The notes under the pieces: generated by a model
Database searches by the model: none
The model's input: only the letters and a program-made list of their open reading frames with translations
Told to the model about the DNA's origin: nothing
Program-made: the position numbers and the translations under genes
Shown here: piece by piece, positions 54,413 to 63,999 of the stretch
Layout of the letters: each line of letters begins with the position of its first letter
Position numbering within the stretch: the first letter of the stretch is position 1
From: Pedobacter sp. L105
Lineage (GTDB): Bacteria > Bacteroidota > Bacteroidia > Sphingobacteriales > Sphingobacteriaceae
Length of the DNA: 64,000 bases
Assembly (NCBI RefSeq): GCF_009765875.1
Contig: NZ_LMUP01000008.1
Coordinates: 232,938-296,937, forward strand
Direction of reading: 5' to 3'

Positions 54413-55858
54413 TTATGGATTATTTACCATGTTCGGATTTTGGTTCATCAGTTTTGGCGGGATTTGCAAAGTGAAGCGATCCGGCGAGAGCTGGAAGGTT
54501 GTTGCGGAACCTGTGGCAGAATACAAAGTATGAGTGTAAGTGACACCCTGAAAGAGAGGATCAACCGATAGCCTTCTCATGTCAAACCATCTGTAACCCT
54601 GAACTGCAAATTCGCGGATACGTTCGTTCAATATAAATTTTAGTAAAGGCAATTGCTGGCTGGCTGTTGCAGCAGGAACTACTGCATCTGCAGCAGGCAT
54701 TCTTTTTGCACGCAATGTTTGTACGTCAGAAACAGCATCGGTCAGGTCATTACCCCGGCATTCACATTCAGCCTTCAATAAATAAAGATCCGGAAGGACC
54801 ACACCGAACTGCGCCTGGCTATAACCCCAATGCCTTAATACACCGGCTACAGGATAAGGTGTTTGAGTAAATGCAGTCGTATTGGTATAAAACTTTAAAC
54901 GCAGATCTGTTGGGCCAAATAATGCCGCGGCTTGAGGATTGAGAACTAATTCATTATAAATAAACGTCCAGGAATCCGAAGTTGACCTGCCATAAACATT
55001 TTCGTAGTTATTGGGAAGCAGCGGATAAGAAGGACCAAAATCAACGTCGTCCGGAGTAAATACTCCGCCGTCGTCAAACTCCACATTATAATCATAAAGC
55101 CTTACAGGGATAGGCTGGTTAGCCAGATCAGCAATAGAAGTATTTAATTGAGTAAGCGCGTCATTGTATCTTCCCATAAAAGTGTAAACTTTACCCAGAA
55201 GACCTTCAGCTGCTGCTTTGGACATGCGGGTACGGTAGCTTATCTGCGAAGGCAGGTTTGGAATGGCTGTTGTCAGGTCCTGGATAATAAAATCATAGAC
55301 CTGCTGAACGGTAGCCCTGCTAAAATTAGTTGTAGTAACATCCGCATTTTTTATGATCGGGAAGCCCGGATCTGTTGCCGCAGTTTTTGCGTTATACGGT
55401 TTGCCATAATAATTGATCAGCAAAAAGTAGGTCCATGCCCTACCTGCCATGGCTTCAGCTGCTATGGAAAGCTTTTGCTGGTCGGTGCCATCTGTAGCGT
55501 GAGGTACCTCATTAATTATTTTGTTATATAAATAAATGTTTTTCAAAGGTAAAACTGTTTCACCGGCATCATCTGACGGTTGATAGAGCACCGCTTCCCA
55601 TCGGAAACCTGCTTGTGTTTTTAAGACTGCTGCGGTAAAGTATGGATCAACTGCCGCAACTTCATCGCCCATTTGTATCTGGGCATTGGCACTAAAAGTT
55701 AGCAGGTTCGAACTGTTTAACAATCCATCATAATCAGATGTTGTCTGGGCTACCAATTCACCTTTTGGAACGATCTCTAAAAAACTCTTTTTACAAGCGG
55801 TTAAAACACCCGCCATCAATATTAAAATGAGTGCCGCTTTACTATATATGTGTTTCAT
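54413..55858 (-). CDS. SusD/RagB family nutrient-binding lipoprotein (locus 2)
   Basis: A 481-residue surface lipoprotein (signal ending VLTACKK). SusD landmarks are IAAEAMAGRAWTYFLLINYYGKPY, SKAAAEGLLGKVYTFMGRYNDALTQL, LPDLYLLKAECECRGNDLTDAVSDV and ERIREFAVQGYRWFDMRRLS. ATG 55858 follows susC by 11 bases; a longer in-frame reading to 55984 would overlap susC and is rejected. It should pair with the SusC at 55870-59478. It has only modest similarity to the locus 1 SusD, so the ligands probably differ. Confidence 0.92.
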   Translation of the reverse strand: MKHIYSKAALILILMAGVLTACKKSFLEIVPKGELVAQTTSDYDGLLNSSNLLTFSANAQIQMGDEVAAVDPYFTAAVLKTQAGFRWEAVLYQPSDDAGETVLPLKNIYLYNKIINEVPHATDGTDQQKLSIAAEAMAGRAWTYFLLINYYGKPYNAKTAATDPGFPIIKNADVTTTNFSRATVQQVYDFIIQDLTTAIPNLPSQISYRTRMSKAAAEGLLGKVYTFMGRYNDALTQLNTSIADLANQPIPVRLYDYNVEFDDGGVFTPDDVDFGPSYPLLPNNYENVYGRSTSDSWTFIYNELVLNPQAAALFGPTDLRLKFYTNTTAFTQTPYPVAGVLRHWGYSQAQFGVVLPDLYLLKAECECRGNDLTDAVSDVQTLRAKRMPAADAVVPAATASQQLPLLKFILNERIREFAVQGYRWFDMRRLSVDPLFQGVTYTHTLYSATGSATTFQLSPDRFTLQIPPKLMNQNPNMVNNP

Positions 55859-55869
55859 TTTCAATTCTT

Positions 55870-58800
55870 TTAAAGTCTTACATTTATACCCAACGATATT
55901 GTCTTTTGGCCGGTTGGCAAGGACCTCGTACCGCCCTCTGCATATTGAAATTCGGGATCGATACCATATTTGTTCGCTTCCCAAAGCATAAGGTTAGATA
56001 CCTGCGCACGAAGTGTAACCGCATCCGCACTGATCTTTTTAGCCCAGAGTGCCGGCAGGCTATAAGTAAAAGTGATGTCACGCATTTTTATATATGACGC
56101 GCTAACTACATTAATATCAGCATAAGTGTAATAATCCGTCTCCCGACGTGAAAGACTTGTTGTTTGGTTGGCTACGAAAGAAGGTACATTTGTAGTAAGC
56201 TCATCTCCGGATTTTTGCCACCGGTTAAGAAATTCAGAATTCACATTTCCACTCGTATAGTTGAACGTATTTTGTGTTAATTGGCCAGTGAAGAAATTAT
56301 CAACATCCCTCCTCATCACAGCGCCAAAATGGAAAACAGCATTAAAGGTAAGCCCAAAAGATCCGTAATTAAAGCTATTGGTTAAACCGCCGCTCCATGG
56401 TGGTTGTGTAGTACCCATGTATTTAATATCTCCCGGCTTGCTTACATTAGGCGTTTTAGTAATTGTGCCATTTGCCAAATGGATCTGCGGATCACCCATA
56501 TTATCCAGGCCGGCATACTTATAAGCAAATAATGCATAGGCGTTGTAACCCGTCAAAAATTGTTGGGCTACCATTTGTTCGCCCGTAGTTACCGGAGCGG
56601 TAGCAATATTTAAGCTGGTAATCTTGTTTTGGTTATATGCGCCGCTAAGCATTGTGCTCCAGCGAAATTTATTGGCATGTATATTTAAAGAGATCAGGCT
56701 AAGTTCAATGCCTTTATTTTGAAGACTGCCTAAATTGCCAAAAATAGTGGGATATCCTGTGAAACCGTTGGTAGTCAGGTTACCCAATAAATTAGTAGTT
56801 TTCTTTTGGTAGACATCAAATGATCCGCTTAACCGATTTTTCAACACTGTAAAATCAAGCCCCAAGTTTATAGTTTTTGTACTTTCCCAGGTTAATTTCT
56901 GGTTTGCCGGTGTGAGAATGTTAAGCCCCTGCCCATTTGGCAAAAAAGAACTGAATGCAGTTGTAATAATATCGTAAGAAGCTGCAGTTCCGGGCCTTGG
57001 CGCATTACCTGTTAAACCATACGTCGCACGGAGATCCAATTGATTTATCCAGGTTACATCTTTCATAAAAGATTCATCACTGATGCCCCATTTACCACCT
57101 GCGCTCCAAACGGGTTTGTTTTGCGCCGCTTTATCAATACCAAAATTATTACTTTGATCTATACGGTAACTGCCATTAATTGTATATTTATGGTCGAAGG
57201 TATAAGCAGCGTTTGAGTAATAAGAGTAAAAACGGCTTTGTATTTCTGACTGAGCAAAAGTATAGGGATTGGCTAATTGGCTGTAAGTAGCTACATAATT
57301 GGGCCAAACTACTCCATCAACGAACGATGACAATGTTTTATAATCAACAAGGGCACTAGTTTGCAGCGTAGGGTTCCAGCCATAAGCTGTGTTTATATTG
57401 TTTATATTATATTGTTCCTGCACTTCCTGGCCAACTAATAGCGTGAGCTGGTGCATGCCGTTATTCCAGTCTTTATTATAATCTAATTGATTCCTTACGG
57501 TCCAGTCGCGTTCATTCGCTTCTGATACGGCGTAATTACCGCCAGTTGCCGGCATATCATAAATTGGCGCAGACGCCGCGGTTGGTGCAATGGTAAATTG
57601 CACCGTCTGTTCCCTTACTTTATAACTTTGAGGACCATCATAGCTGCGTGTGGTTGTAGCATTTTTTATGAATCCATAAGTGCCTTCAAAATTTAAACCG
57701 TCTAATAGCTTTACAGTAGCGCCGAATATATTACGACTTTGCAAAAGATCAGTTTTGGTATAACCGTAATTTACTTCATTAAGAGGGTCATAATCCAGAT
57801 TGATCTGGCTTCGGGTTTGGAAATCAATTCGCTGAGCATCAGGCAACGGCGCCATCCAGGGCATTGAAAGGTTATTGCCCGAGTTATCCTGAAATAATTG
57901 GTAAGGCAAATACTGGTCTGTTGGACTGATATTACGAGGCGTATTGGTGACATTATTGGTAAGGTCGGTAATTAAGTAAAGCTGAATACGTTTGCCCACA
58001 TTAAAATCCTGACGCAAGTTAATCTTATAAGTATCATTGGTTTGGCCTGGCGAACTGTTTTGGTTGTCGGTATAAGCCATTGACCCGTAAACGGAATAAT
58101 TTTTCTGGCCGCCTGAAACAGATAATGTGTGGTTCATTAGCATCGCGTTGCGATAAAACAGGTTTTTTATTTGACTGTTATTGCTGGTAGCCGCTAAGCT
58201 ATCTAAACTTGCATTAGCCTGGGCCGAGCTGATCTTGCCCAGATACTGATTATACAGAATAGATTCATGAGGCGCCAAGCCACCATCTGCTGACGGGAAC
58301 GCTATTGCATTTGCATAAGGATAGGATACCGGATCAAACGTTTGTTTAGCTGCCTGGATATATTGTTGACTGTTTAATACAGGGAAATAATTGATGTTAG
58401 GTTTTCCCTGGAAGTTAACAAATGCATCATAATTTATTTTAATTTTATCGCCCCTGGTTCCTTTTTTGGTGTTGATAACAATTACTCCGTTGGCAGCCCT
58501 TGATCCCCAGATAGAAGCCGCCGTTGCATCCTTTAGCACCGTTATATTAGCTATGTCCTGCGGGTTTATGTTAGAAACATCCGTAATCGGGATACCATCA
58601 ACTACATACAAAGGAGAGGGATCAATCGAAACACTGGTTACCCCCCTTATCAAATACGGGCTTTCTCCAGGTGCATTATTTATTGTTAAACCGGGGATCA
58701 GTCCATCCAAACGTTGCAAAATATTCATACTGGTAGACCGGTTATCCACGATAGTCATATCCGGTTTAGCAAATGAACCGGCACTTCGTTCTTTAGAAAG

Positions 58801-59478
58801 CGTTTGGTAGCCATTTGAAACGATGTTAATTTCCTGCAATTTGTTAATGTCAGGTTTAATCACAACTTTTAAATCGGCAGCATTCGCACGTGTTATGGTT
58901 ACTTGCTGAGTAACATATCCAATATAAAACACATCCAACACAGCACCGATAGCCTCATTGGGTAAGTTAAACATACCATTGACGTCAGTAATTGCCGTGT
59001 GCTTAGTTCCTTCTACCCTTACTGTAGCACCTGCAAGCGGAAAATTGGTTGAATCACTGACCACTTGCCCATGAATATTTACAGGCAAAGAAAGGAGATC
59101 ACTAATTTTGTTAAAAATTCCACCTTTTTTTTGAGCTACAACAACTGTTTTATCGTCAATTGAATATACTAATGGTTGTCCTTCAAATATTTTGTCAAGT
59201 ACAGACTTTAATTCTTCGTTACTCGCAGTAACTGTAACCGTTTTGGCATCTTCAAGCGTTTTACCTGTATAGGCGAAATCGTAACCTGTTTGGTTGCGTA
59301 TTTGTTGAAATACAGTAGTAAGTGCCGCGTTTCGCACTTTTAAGGTCACTTTTTGTGCAAGGGAAGCGGCGCTAACCTGCATTATTACGACAATCATGAA
59401 TAGGGTGATCAGTTTCATAACCAGCAGGATTTTAGGTGTACAGCAATGCCGTACAGATCGTTTGTAAAAATCGTACAT
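55870..59478 (-). CDS. SusC/RagA family TonB-linked outer-membrane receptor with STN domain (locus 2)
   Basis: A 1202-residue receptor: a basic leader, signal sequence (VSAASLAQ), STN domain (RNAALTTVFQQIRNQTGYDF), carboxypeptidase-like sandwich (NIHGQVVSDSTNFPLAGATV) and plug (PSPLYVVDGIPITDVSNI; ITVLKDATAASIWGSRAANG). A barrel ending TISLGINVRL follows. The STN domain implies signalling to the FecR encoded upstream. It mirrors the locus 1 receptor in domain order but is clearly divergent in sequence. The start ATG 59478 lies 139 bases after the fecR stop, with a hairpin in that gap. Confidence 0.93.
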   Translation of the reverse strand: MYDFYKRSVRHCCTPKILLVMKLITLFMIVVIMQVSAASLAQKVTLKVRNAALTTVFQQIRNQTGYDFAYTGKTLEDAKTVTVTASNEELKSVLDKIFEGQPLVYSIDDKTVVVAQKKGGIFNKISDLLSLPVNIHGQVVSDSTNFPLAGATVRVEGTKHTAITDVNGMFNLPNEAIGAVLDVFYIGYVTQQVTITRANAADLKVVIKPDINKLQEINIVSNGYQTLSKERSAGSFAKPDMTIVDNRSTSMNILQRLDGLIPGLTINNAPGESPYLIRGVTSVSIDPSPLYVVDGIPITDVSNINPQDIANITVLKDATAASIWGSRAANGVIVINTKKGTRGDKIKINYDAFVNFQGKPNINYFPVLNSQQYIQAAKQTFDPVSYPYANAIAFPSADGGLAPHESILYNQYLGKISSAQANASLDSLAATSNNSQIKNLFYRNAMLMNHTLSVSGGQKNYSVYGSMAYTDNQNSSPGQTNDTYKINLRQDFNVGKRIQLYLITDLTNNVTNTPRNISPTDQYLPYQLFQDNSGNNLSMPWMAPLPDAQRIDFQTRSQINLDYDPLNEVNYGYTKTDLLQSRNIFGATVKLLDGLNFEGTYGFIKNATTTRSYDGPQSYKVREQTVQFTIAPTAASAPIYDMPATGGNYAVSEANERDWTVRNQLDYNKDWNNGMHQLTLLVGQEVQEQYNINNINTAYGWNPTLQTSALVDYKTLSSFVDGVVWPNYVATYSQLANPYTFAQSEIQSRFYSYYSNAAYTFDHKYTINGSYRIDQSNNFGIDKAAQNKPVWSAGGKWGISDESFMKDVTWINQLDLRATYGLTGNAPRPGTAASYDIITTAFSSFLPNGQGLNILTPANQKLTWESTKTINLGLDFTVLKNRLSGSFDVYQKKTTNLLGNLTTNGFTGYPTIFGNLGSLQNKGIELSLISLNIHANKFRWSTMLSGAYNQNKITSLNIATAPVTTGEQMVAQQFLTGYNAYALFAYKYAGLDNMGDPQIHLANGTITKTPNVSKPGDIKYMGTTQPPWSGGLTNSFNYGSFGLTFNAVFHFGAVMRRDVDNFFTGQLTQNTFNYTSGNVNSEFLNRWQKSGDELTTNVPSFVANQTTSLSRRETDYYTYADINVVSASYIKMRDITFTYSLPALWAKKISADAVTLRAQVSNLMLWEANKYGIDPEFQYAEGGTRSLPTGQKTISLGINVRL

Positions 59479-59556
59479 TTGTGAAGATTGGGTTTTAGCC
59501 TGCTACCGGAAGTTTTCCAGACGAGTCGGCGCAGGCGGTTCATAAATTCATTCGTA

Positions 59557-59582
59557 GTCATCCGGCATTCTCGCGGGATGAC
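59557..59582 (-). terminator. Hairpin between fecR and susC (locus 2)
   Basis: GTCATCC (59557-59563) pairs with GGATGAC (59576-59582). On the minus strand it is preceded by an A-run and lies about 79 bases before the susC ATG, matching the position of the hairpin in locus 1. Confidence 0.5.
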
Positions 59583-59617
59583 TTTTTTGTTTAGATGCGA
59601 AGTTTTAACGTATTAGT

Positions 59618-60703
59618 CTATCTCGATACTATAACCCTCCTTCCTTCAACTTTAAAGTGAACGCCTTCCGTTTTCTCCAGTATTTTCAGCACCTTGGTGA
59701 TGGGATGCTGCATGGTCAGTGTAGCGTAAAATACATTATCAGTTACCGGTCCATCCCATACTACTTCTATATTATACCATCGGCTCAGCTGGCGCATAAC
59801 TGCTTCAATTCGGTCGCCCTCAAAATCAAAATCATTATTTTTCCAGGCTATGAACTGGCCAGTATTAACCCGGCTAATCTTATCTCCATCGGTCTGTTCA
59901 TTTGGCTTTAAGATTGCGTTATTTACTTTAACGCTTCCTTCTATGAGTGTGGTGACTGATTTTGGCTCATCAGCGTAAGCATTAACATTAAAGCTAGTTC
60001 CGATGTCTTCTATAGTCTGTTTGTTAGTTTGGACTTTAAAAGGCTGCATGGCATTATGTTCAACTTCAAAATAGGCTTCACCGGTCAATCTCACTAAACG
60101 TTCCCTGCCACTAAAGGCGACAGGAAAACTTAGGCTCGATTCAGCATTCAGCCAAACTTTAGTGCCATCTGCAAGTACAAGCGGATAAGGTGATTTTTCA
60201 CCTCGCGCGGTGGTCAATGTATTATAAAAGTTTTTTGTTTCCTGCTGTTGACCTGCAGAATAGACAATACGTTCATTGTTCGCGGTAATACTTGTTTGTC
60301 CCTGCTGCGCTAAAGCACCATTTAACCCTTGTTTAAGAATGATTTTTTTGCCGTTTGCCAATATAAGCGTTGCCTGATTACGACCTTGTTCAATATTACT
60401 GACCTGTTGCGGCTGAGTTGCCGGCTTCCTCTGTATAAAATAGGTTCCTGCAGAAATTGCTATAAGAATACTTGCAGCAATAGCTAAACGTTTTACAATC
60501 GGGAAACGACGCACTTTGGTAACTTCCTGATGAGGCAACTTTGCCCAAACTTCCTGAGAGATCTTTTCAAGATGCTCGTCAGAAAATTCCACAGGTTCTT
60601 CGTTGAAGTTGATCAGCCATTTTTCGACCAGAGCTTTTTCCTCCTCGGTGGCAGCGCCATTTTTGTATCTATCAAAAAGTGAATTTTCTTTCTTCTGTGA
60701 CAT
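59618..60703 (-). CDS. FecR-type anti-sigma factor (locus 2)
   Basis: A 361-residue single-pass anti-sigma: cytoplasmic N-terminus (about 1-70), membrane helix (LAIAASILIAISAGTYFI, about 72-89), then the periplasmic FecR domain with SPYPLVLADGTKVWLNAESSLSFPVAF, LTGEAYFEVEHN and DIGTSFNVNAYAD, and an STN-like C-terminus (VMRQLSRWYNIEVVW). It should hold or activate the ECF sigma encoded 319 bases upstream. The gap to the sigma gene is much larger than in locus 1, so a separate promoter is possible. Confidence 0.9.
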   Translation of the reverse strand: MSQKKENSLFDRYKNGAATEEEKALVEKWLINFNEEPVEFSDEHLEKISQEVWAKLPHQEVTKVRRFPIVKRLAIAASILIAISAGTYFIQRKPATQPQQVSNIEQGRNQATLILANGKKIILKQGLNGALAQQGQTSITANNERIVYSAGQQQETKNFYNTLTTARGEKSPYPLVLADGTKVWLNAESSLSFPVAFSGRERLVRLTGEAYFEVEHNAMQPFKVQTNKQTIEDIGTSFNVNAYADEPKSVTTLIEGSVKVNNAILKPNEQTDGDKISRVNTGQFIAWKNNDFDFEGDRIEAVMRQLSRWYNIEVVWDGPVTDNVFYATLTMQHPITKVLKILEKTEGVHFKVEGRRVIVSR

Positions 60704-61022
60704 AGCCGTTAAGGAAATATTAACATTAATTGAAGCTATGACAGATTACTTTAAGCAAACACGTAGATAAAATTAAAAAAAAGTGAGAATTACATCAATT
60801 TTATTAGGTACAAGGCTTTTTTTTACTTGAGATTACCGAATCAACCTAACAATAAGGTCTAAGCGAACCCAAAAAGGAGATTTTTAAGCCTTAGATTAAA
60901 AATAACGATGGCGTTTAAGAGGTTTCTCAGGCTTTCTTAAGGTCTATATTGGTTACAGAAATTATTTAAGGAAATATCTTAGCTTAACATCTTTAATGTA
61001 AGAAATATGCAGAAAAGATTTA
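60704..61022. other. Intergenic gap between sigma and fecR genes of locus 2
   Basis: About 319 AT-rich bases with no coding frame I can support. In locus 1 the same gap is only 67 bases. It may hold a promoter for fecR. Confidence 0.5.
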
Positions 61023-61595
61023 TTAATGCCAGAAATAGAAAAGGAATACAACTAAACCCAGTTTGGTACGAAGTCGGTATAAGGCGTTAGAAACTTGTGT
61101 TTCTACAGTCCGTTCCGAAATATCTAAAGTTTGTGCTATTTCTTTATTCGACAGATGCTCTTTACGGCTCATTTCAAAAACCTGACGCATTTTAGCAGGT
61201 AACGCCTGGATCTCTCTCTCTATTAATCCAAGCAGTTGCTTTTCGCGGACAAGGTGATCAGTTGTATCTGTTTCAGAGGAAAGGAAATTTTCAAACGAAG
61301 CAATATATTTTGACTTGACTGATTCCCGTGAGAAATGATTTATAATCCGGTTGTGAATTGCAGAATAGAAATAGCCGGCAATATTAGCGTTAAAAAAAAA
61401 TGACGTTCGTTTGTACCAAAGCTCAGTAAAGAACTCTTGTATGATATCTTTAGCCTGCTCTTCGTCACGAAGCTTCTTATAAGCGTAGGTGTATAATAAC
61501 CGAAAATAGCGTTGATACAATTGTTCATAAGCTTTGTGGTCCCCGTTGATTAACAGAGTTGATAATTCGTTATCACTTAGGGGTAAATAATCCAT
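61023..61595 (-). CDS. ECF RNA polymerase sigma-70 factor (locus 2)
   Basis: A 190-residue ECF sigma. Region 2 runs from YEQLYQRYFRLLYTYAYKKL to AKDIIQEFFTELWYKR. Region 4 is LPAKMRQVFEMSRKEHLSNKEIAQTLDISERTVETQVSNALYRLR, followed by a hydrophobic tail (LVVFLFYFWH) as is common in Bacteroidota. It begins the second uptake locus (sigma, FecR, SusC, SusD, two TlpA). Divergent in sequence from the locus 1 sigma, so the two loci probably have separate signals. Confidence 0.92.
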   Translation of the reverse strand: MDYLPLSDNELSTLLINGDHKAYEQLYQRYFRLLYTYAYKKLRDEEQAKDIIQEFFTELWYKRTSFFFNANIAGYFYSAIHNRIINHFSRESVKSKYIASFENFLSSETDTTDHLVREKQLLGLIEREIQALPAKMRQVFEMSRKEHLSNKEIAQTLDISERTVETQVSNALYRLRTKLGLVVFLFYFWH

Positions 61596-61840
61596 TATGA
61601 CCAGGCAGAGCTAAAACGAATATACAAAAAATATTTAATGGTTTTTCGAAAAACGCCTAACTGCATAGAATTTAAATTAAAGAAGGCCATAATAGATCTT
61701 TCTGGGGAGGGAAATTTTACGTTAAGGGATATTATCGACTACCACTTTTTTATTAATACTTCATCTGAATCTGGTTTAATAGCCGCAATCTTATCTGCCT
61801 CGTGGAATTTCGGTAATTGTTTAATAGTTGTGATATAATT

Positions 61841-61874
61841 AGCCGATGCCTGTCTAATGTAGATGACATCGGCT
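61841..61874 (-). terminator. Terminator-like hairpin after alpha/beta hydrolase
   Basis: AGCCGATG (61841-61848) pairs with CATCGGCT (61867-61874), and part of the inner sequence can also pair. It lies 9 bases past the minus-strand hydrolase stop. A T-run is not evident. Confidence 0.5.
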
Positions 61875-61882
61875 TATCATTA

Positions 61883-62809
61883 TCATTGAATAAAATCCAT
61901 AACAGCGTCAATCACCTTTTCAGGCGCTTCTTCGTTCATATAATGCCCGCTATCCAGCAGTCCTACCACTTCGCAATCTTTGGCAACATAAGGCAAGCCC
62001 ATTTTCATGTATGTATAGCTAACATTGCTTGCAATACCTAAAACCGGCATGGTGAGTTGCTGATAAGTTTTCCCGTCCTCAATATCTTGTGTAAAAGTTT
62101 GGTACCAGCCATTGGAAGCGCGAATGCTGTCGGCTTTGTTATAGGCGGCTGCGTAAACCTCTTTTTCAAAGGCCGAGATCTTTGTTTCGTCAATCATCAC
62201 AAAATCAAATAGCCAGTCCAATAAGTAATTGAAGCGTCCTTCCAATAATTTTTCTGGCAGCCCCCTGACCTGATTAAAACTCATCCACCATGCATATGGA
62301 GCATCGACGGTCATTTTATTGGTAAAAGTGCCTAAAGGCGGTATCAATGGCATTCGCATCATGCCTTCGCCCGGATGCGCGCCATCCATCACAATAAGTT
62401 TCTGCACCACATCGGAAAAGTTGAAAGCCACACTCATGGCCACCATACCACCTATATCATGGCCTAGGAGGTGTACTTTTGGAAATTTCAAATACCTGAT
62501 CAAATGGTATATATCTGTAGCCATTGTTTTTTTATCGTAGCCTGCTTCAGGTTTGGCCGATGTACCCATACCGCGGATGTCTACAATGATCACACGATAT
62601 TTTTCTGCCAGTTTAGTAGCTACATTTTTAAAAGAGTACCAGGTTTGCGGCCAGCCCGGAAGACAAATTAAAGGTGCGCCTGCCCCCCCATCCACATAGT
62701 GTAACTCCACACCGTTAACAGTTGCATATTTATTTTCAAAACCCGGCCATTGTTTGATAAGTTCACTATCCGAGTATGGATCGGTCGTATTTCTTTTTTC
62801 GTTTTCCAT
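61883..62809 (-). CDS. Alpha/beta hydrolase, epoxide hydrolase/haloalkane dehalogenase-like
   Basis: A 308-residue soluble hydrolase. PLICLPGWPQTWYSF is the oxyanion-region HGxP-like loop (here LPGWPQ). The nucleophile elbow is GHDIGG, so the nucleophile is Asp, as in epoxide hydrolases and dehalogenases. The late His is probably in DSGHYMNEEAP. A cap domain lies between about 130 and 230. No signal peptide. It is 9 bases downstream of the NmrA-type reductase gene and probably in one operon with it, suggesting joint detoxification of an electrophile; this is inference. Confidence 0.88.
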   Translation of the reverse strand: MENEKRNTTDPYSDSELIKQWPGFENKYATVNGVELHYVDGGAGAPLICLPGWPQTWYSFKNVATKLAEKYRVIIVDIRGMGTSAKPEAGYDKKTMATDIYHLIRYLKFPKVHLLGHDIGGMVAMSVAFNFSDVVQKLIVMDGAHPGEGMMRMPLIPPLGTFTNKMTVDAPYAWWMSFNQVRGLPEKLLEGRFNYLLDWLFDFVMIDETKISAFEKEVYAAAYNKADSIRASNGWYQTFTQDIEDGKTYQQLTMPVLGIASNVSYTYMKMGLPYVAKDCEVVGLLDSGHYMNEEAPEKVIDAVMDFIQ

Positions 62810-62818
62810 TATCTTATT

Positions 62819-63700
62819 TTAAATATTATGCTCCACCGGTAACCAATTTATGCCTTCGTATCTATCATTATCTAATGCGGGGTGATGCACCAAAAACATA
62901 CTGTACAGGTATTGTGCCTGCTGCCATTTAGGGTATAATTGATTTTCACCTTCTGGATTTTCGGCCCGTTGCGCTTTGTTATAAGCCGAGAAGTTTTCCA
63001 TAGAGCCCATGTGAACCAATTGAAACTTTGCCCCTTTATGTTCTTCGCTTAACCTGACCAGATCATTAGGGCTGACCTGAAAGCTGGCAACCCTTAAATA
63101 CCTCGGGGTGGCATCATCCATTGCCGCCCTTGCTGTAAAGGCCGCGGTATCATCCATTGTTGTAAAATCGATTTTCCAGTCGGTTTTATCGTCGTAATAG
63201 GCAATGGTTTTTTCGTTCGTATTAAAGAGGGGTATATTATAACGCAGAATATGAGCGAAAGCACCATTAAAGATGGATGTTGCCTTAATCGGCGCTCTAT
63301 ACAGTATTTCTTCAAATTCTTTCCGCAGATCAAAATTCCTATTAGCTCCAACAGGCATTTTCGTAAAGTCTGTTGAAAAATCAGACGGTATAAATCGGGG
63401 AACTCCCGCAGCAACCGCGGCACTCAAGAGGTTGGTTTGCATACCGACGATCACCTCATGCAGTCCCGCAAGAGCGGACACTACGCAGGAAACGCCATTG
63501 CAAGCGCCGATCAATTCCTGCTCATTAGACAGATCAACCCTAAAAACATCTGCACCTAACTGTTCAAGTGCCTGTATTTTTTCAGGATCGCTTCCTTCAC
63601 GAACAATCGCCCGGACGGGAACGTTTAGTTTAGTCAATTCCCGGCATATTTTATAGCCGAGATTGCCTGTAGCTCCTGCTACCAATATTAAATTTTTCAT
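62819..63700 (-). CDS. NmrA-like NAD(P)-binding reductase
   Basis: An atypical short-chain dehydrogenase of about 293 residues. LILVAGATGNLGYKIC is the GxxGxxG nucleotide motif, REGSD the phosphate-binding region of NADPH-type members, then GVPRFIPSDFSTDF and a C-terminal substrate domain. The family includes aromatic alcohol/ether reductases and regulatory NmrA proteins. ATG 63700 (MKNLIL) or 63706 are likely starts; the in-frame TTG at 63724 is not. A 14-bp palindrome lies upstream. Probably co-transcribed with the downstream alpha/beta hydrolase. Confidence 0.85.
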   Translation of the reverse strand: MKNLILVAGATGNLGYKICRELTKLNVPVRAIVREGSDPEKIQALEQLGADVFRVDLSNEQELIGACNGVSCVVSALAGLHEVIVGMQTNLLSAAVAAGVPRFIPSDFSTDFTKMPVGANRNFDLRKEFEEILYRAPIKATSIFNGAFAHILRYNIPLFNTNEKTIAYYDDKTDWKIDFTTMDDTAAFTARAAMDDATPRYLRVASFQVSPNDLVRLSEEHKGAKFQLVHMGSMENFSAYNKAQRAENPEGENQLYPKWQQAQYLYSMFLVHHPALDNDRYEGINWLPVEHNI

Positions 63701-63751
63701 TTGCATCGTTTGTTGATGATGCAAAACTATAGACGAAAGCAGCTGTAAAAA

Positions 63752-63765
63752 CTACCAATTGGTAG
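63752..63765. promoter_or_regulatory. Perfect palindrome CTACCAATTGGTAG
   Basis: A 14-bp perfect palindrome in the 74-bp gap between the Crp/Fnr-type gene and the reductase-hydrolase pair. It is a strong operator candidate for a dimeric regulator, not obviously Crp-like (TGTGA) in sequence. Confidence 0.5.
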
Positions 63766-63774
63766 ATAATCAAA

Positions 63775-63999
63775 TTACCTGATATTTTTTCTTATTCTGC
63801 TTAGCGCATTGGGTGTGATGCCCAAATAAGAGGCGATCTGTTTAACAGGAACCCTTTTGATCAGTTCCGATTTTGCCATAAACTCTAGGTAGCGTTCTTC
63901 GGCAGATAAGGTTTGAAAACTGATGATCTGATCTATCATGCGCACTGCCATCGCTTCCCAGGTTACCCGGCCAAATTCCTGCCAGGCGGGAAATTCCCT
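63775..63999 (-). CDS. Crp/Fnr family transcriptional regulator, partial (3' end)
   Basis: The window edge cuts this gene; only the last 74 codons and the stop (63775-63777) are seen. The peptide includes TLSAEERYLEFMAKSELIKR and VPVKQIASYLGITPNALSRIRK, a winged helix-turn-helix tail typical of Crp/Fnr regulators with an N-terminal cyclic-nucleotide-binding fold. Its stop is 74 bases before the reductase start on the same strand. It may regulate the reductase-hydrolase pair. Confidence 0.85.
   Translation of the reverse strand, partial: REFPAWQEFGRVTWEAMAVRMIDQIISFQTLSAEERYLEFMAKSELIKRVPVKQIASYLGITPNALSRIRKNIR

Noticed and set aside
61638..61838. 66-codon plus-strand frame near the second sigma gene
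   Set aside because: No motif, atypical composition and no ribosome-binding site; probably chance.
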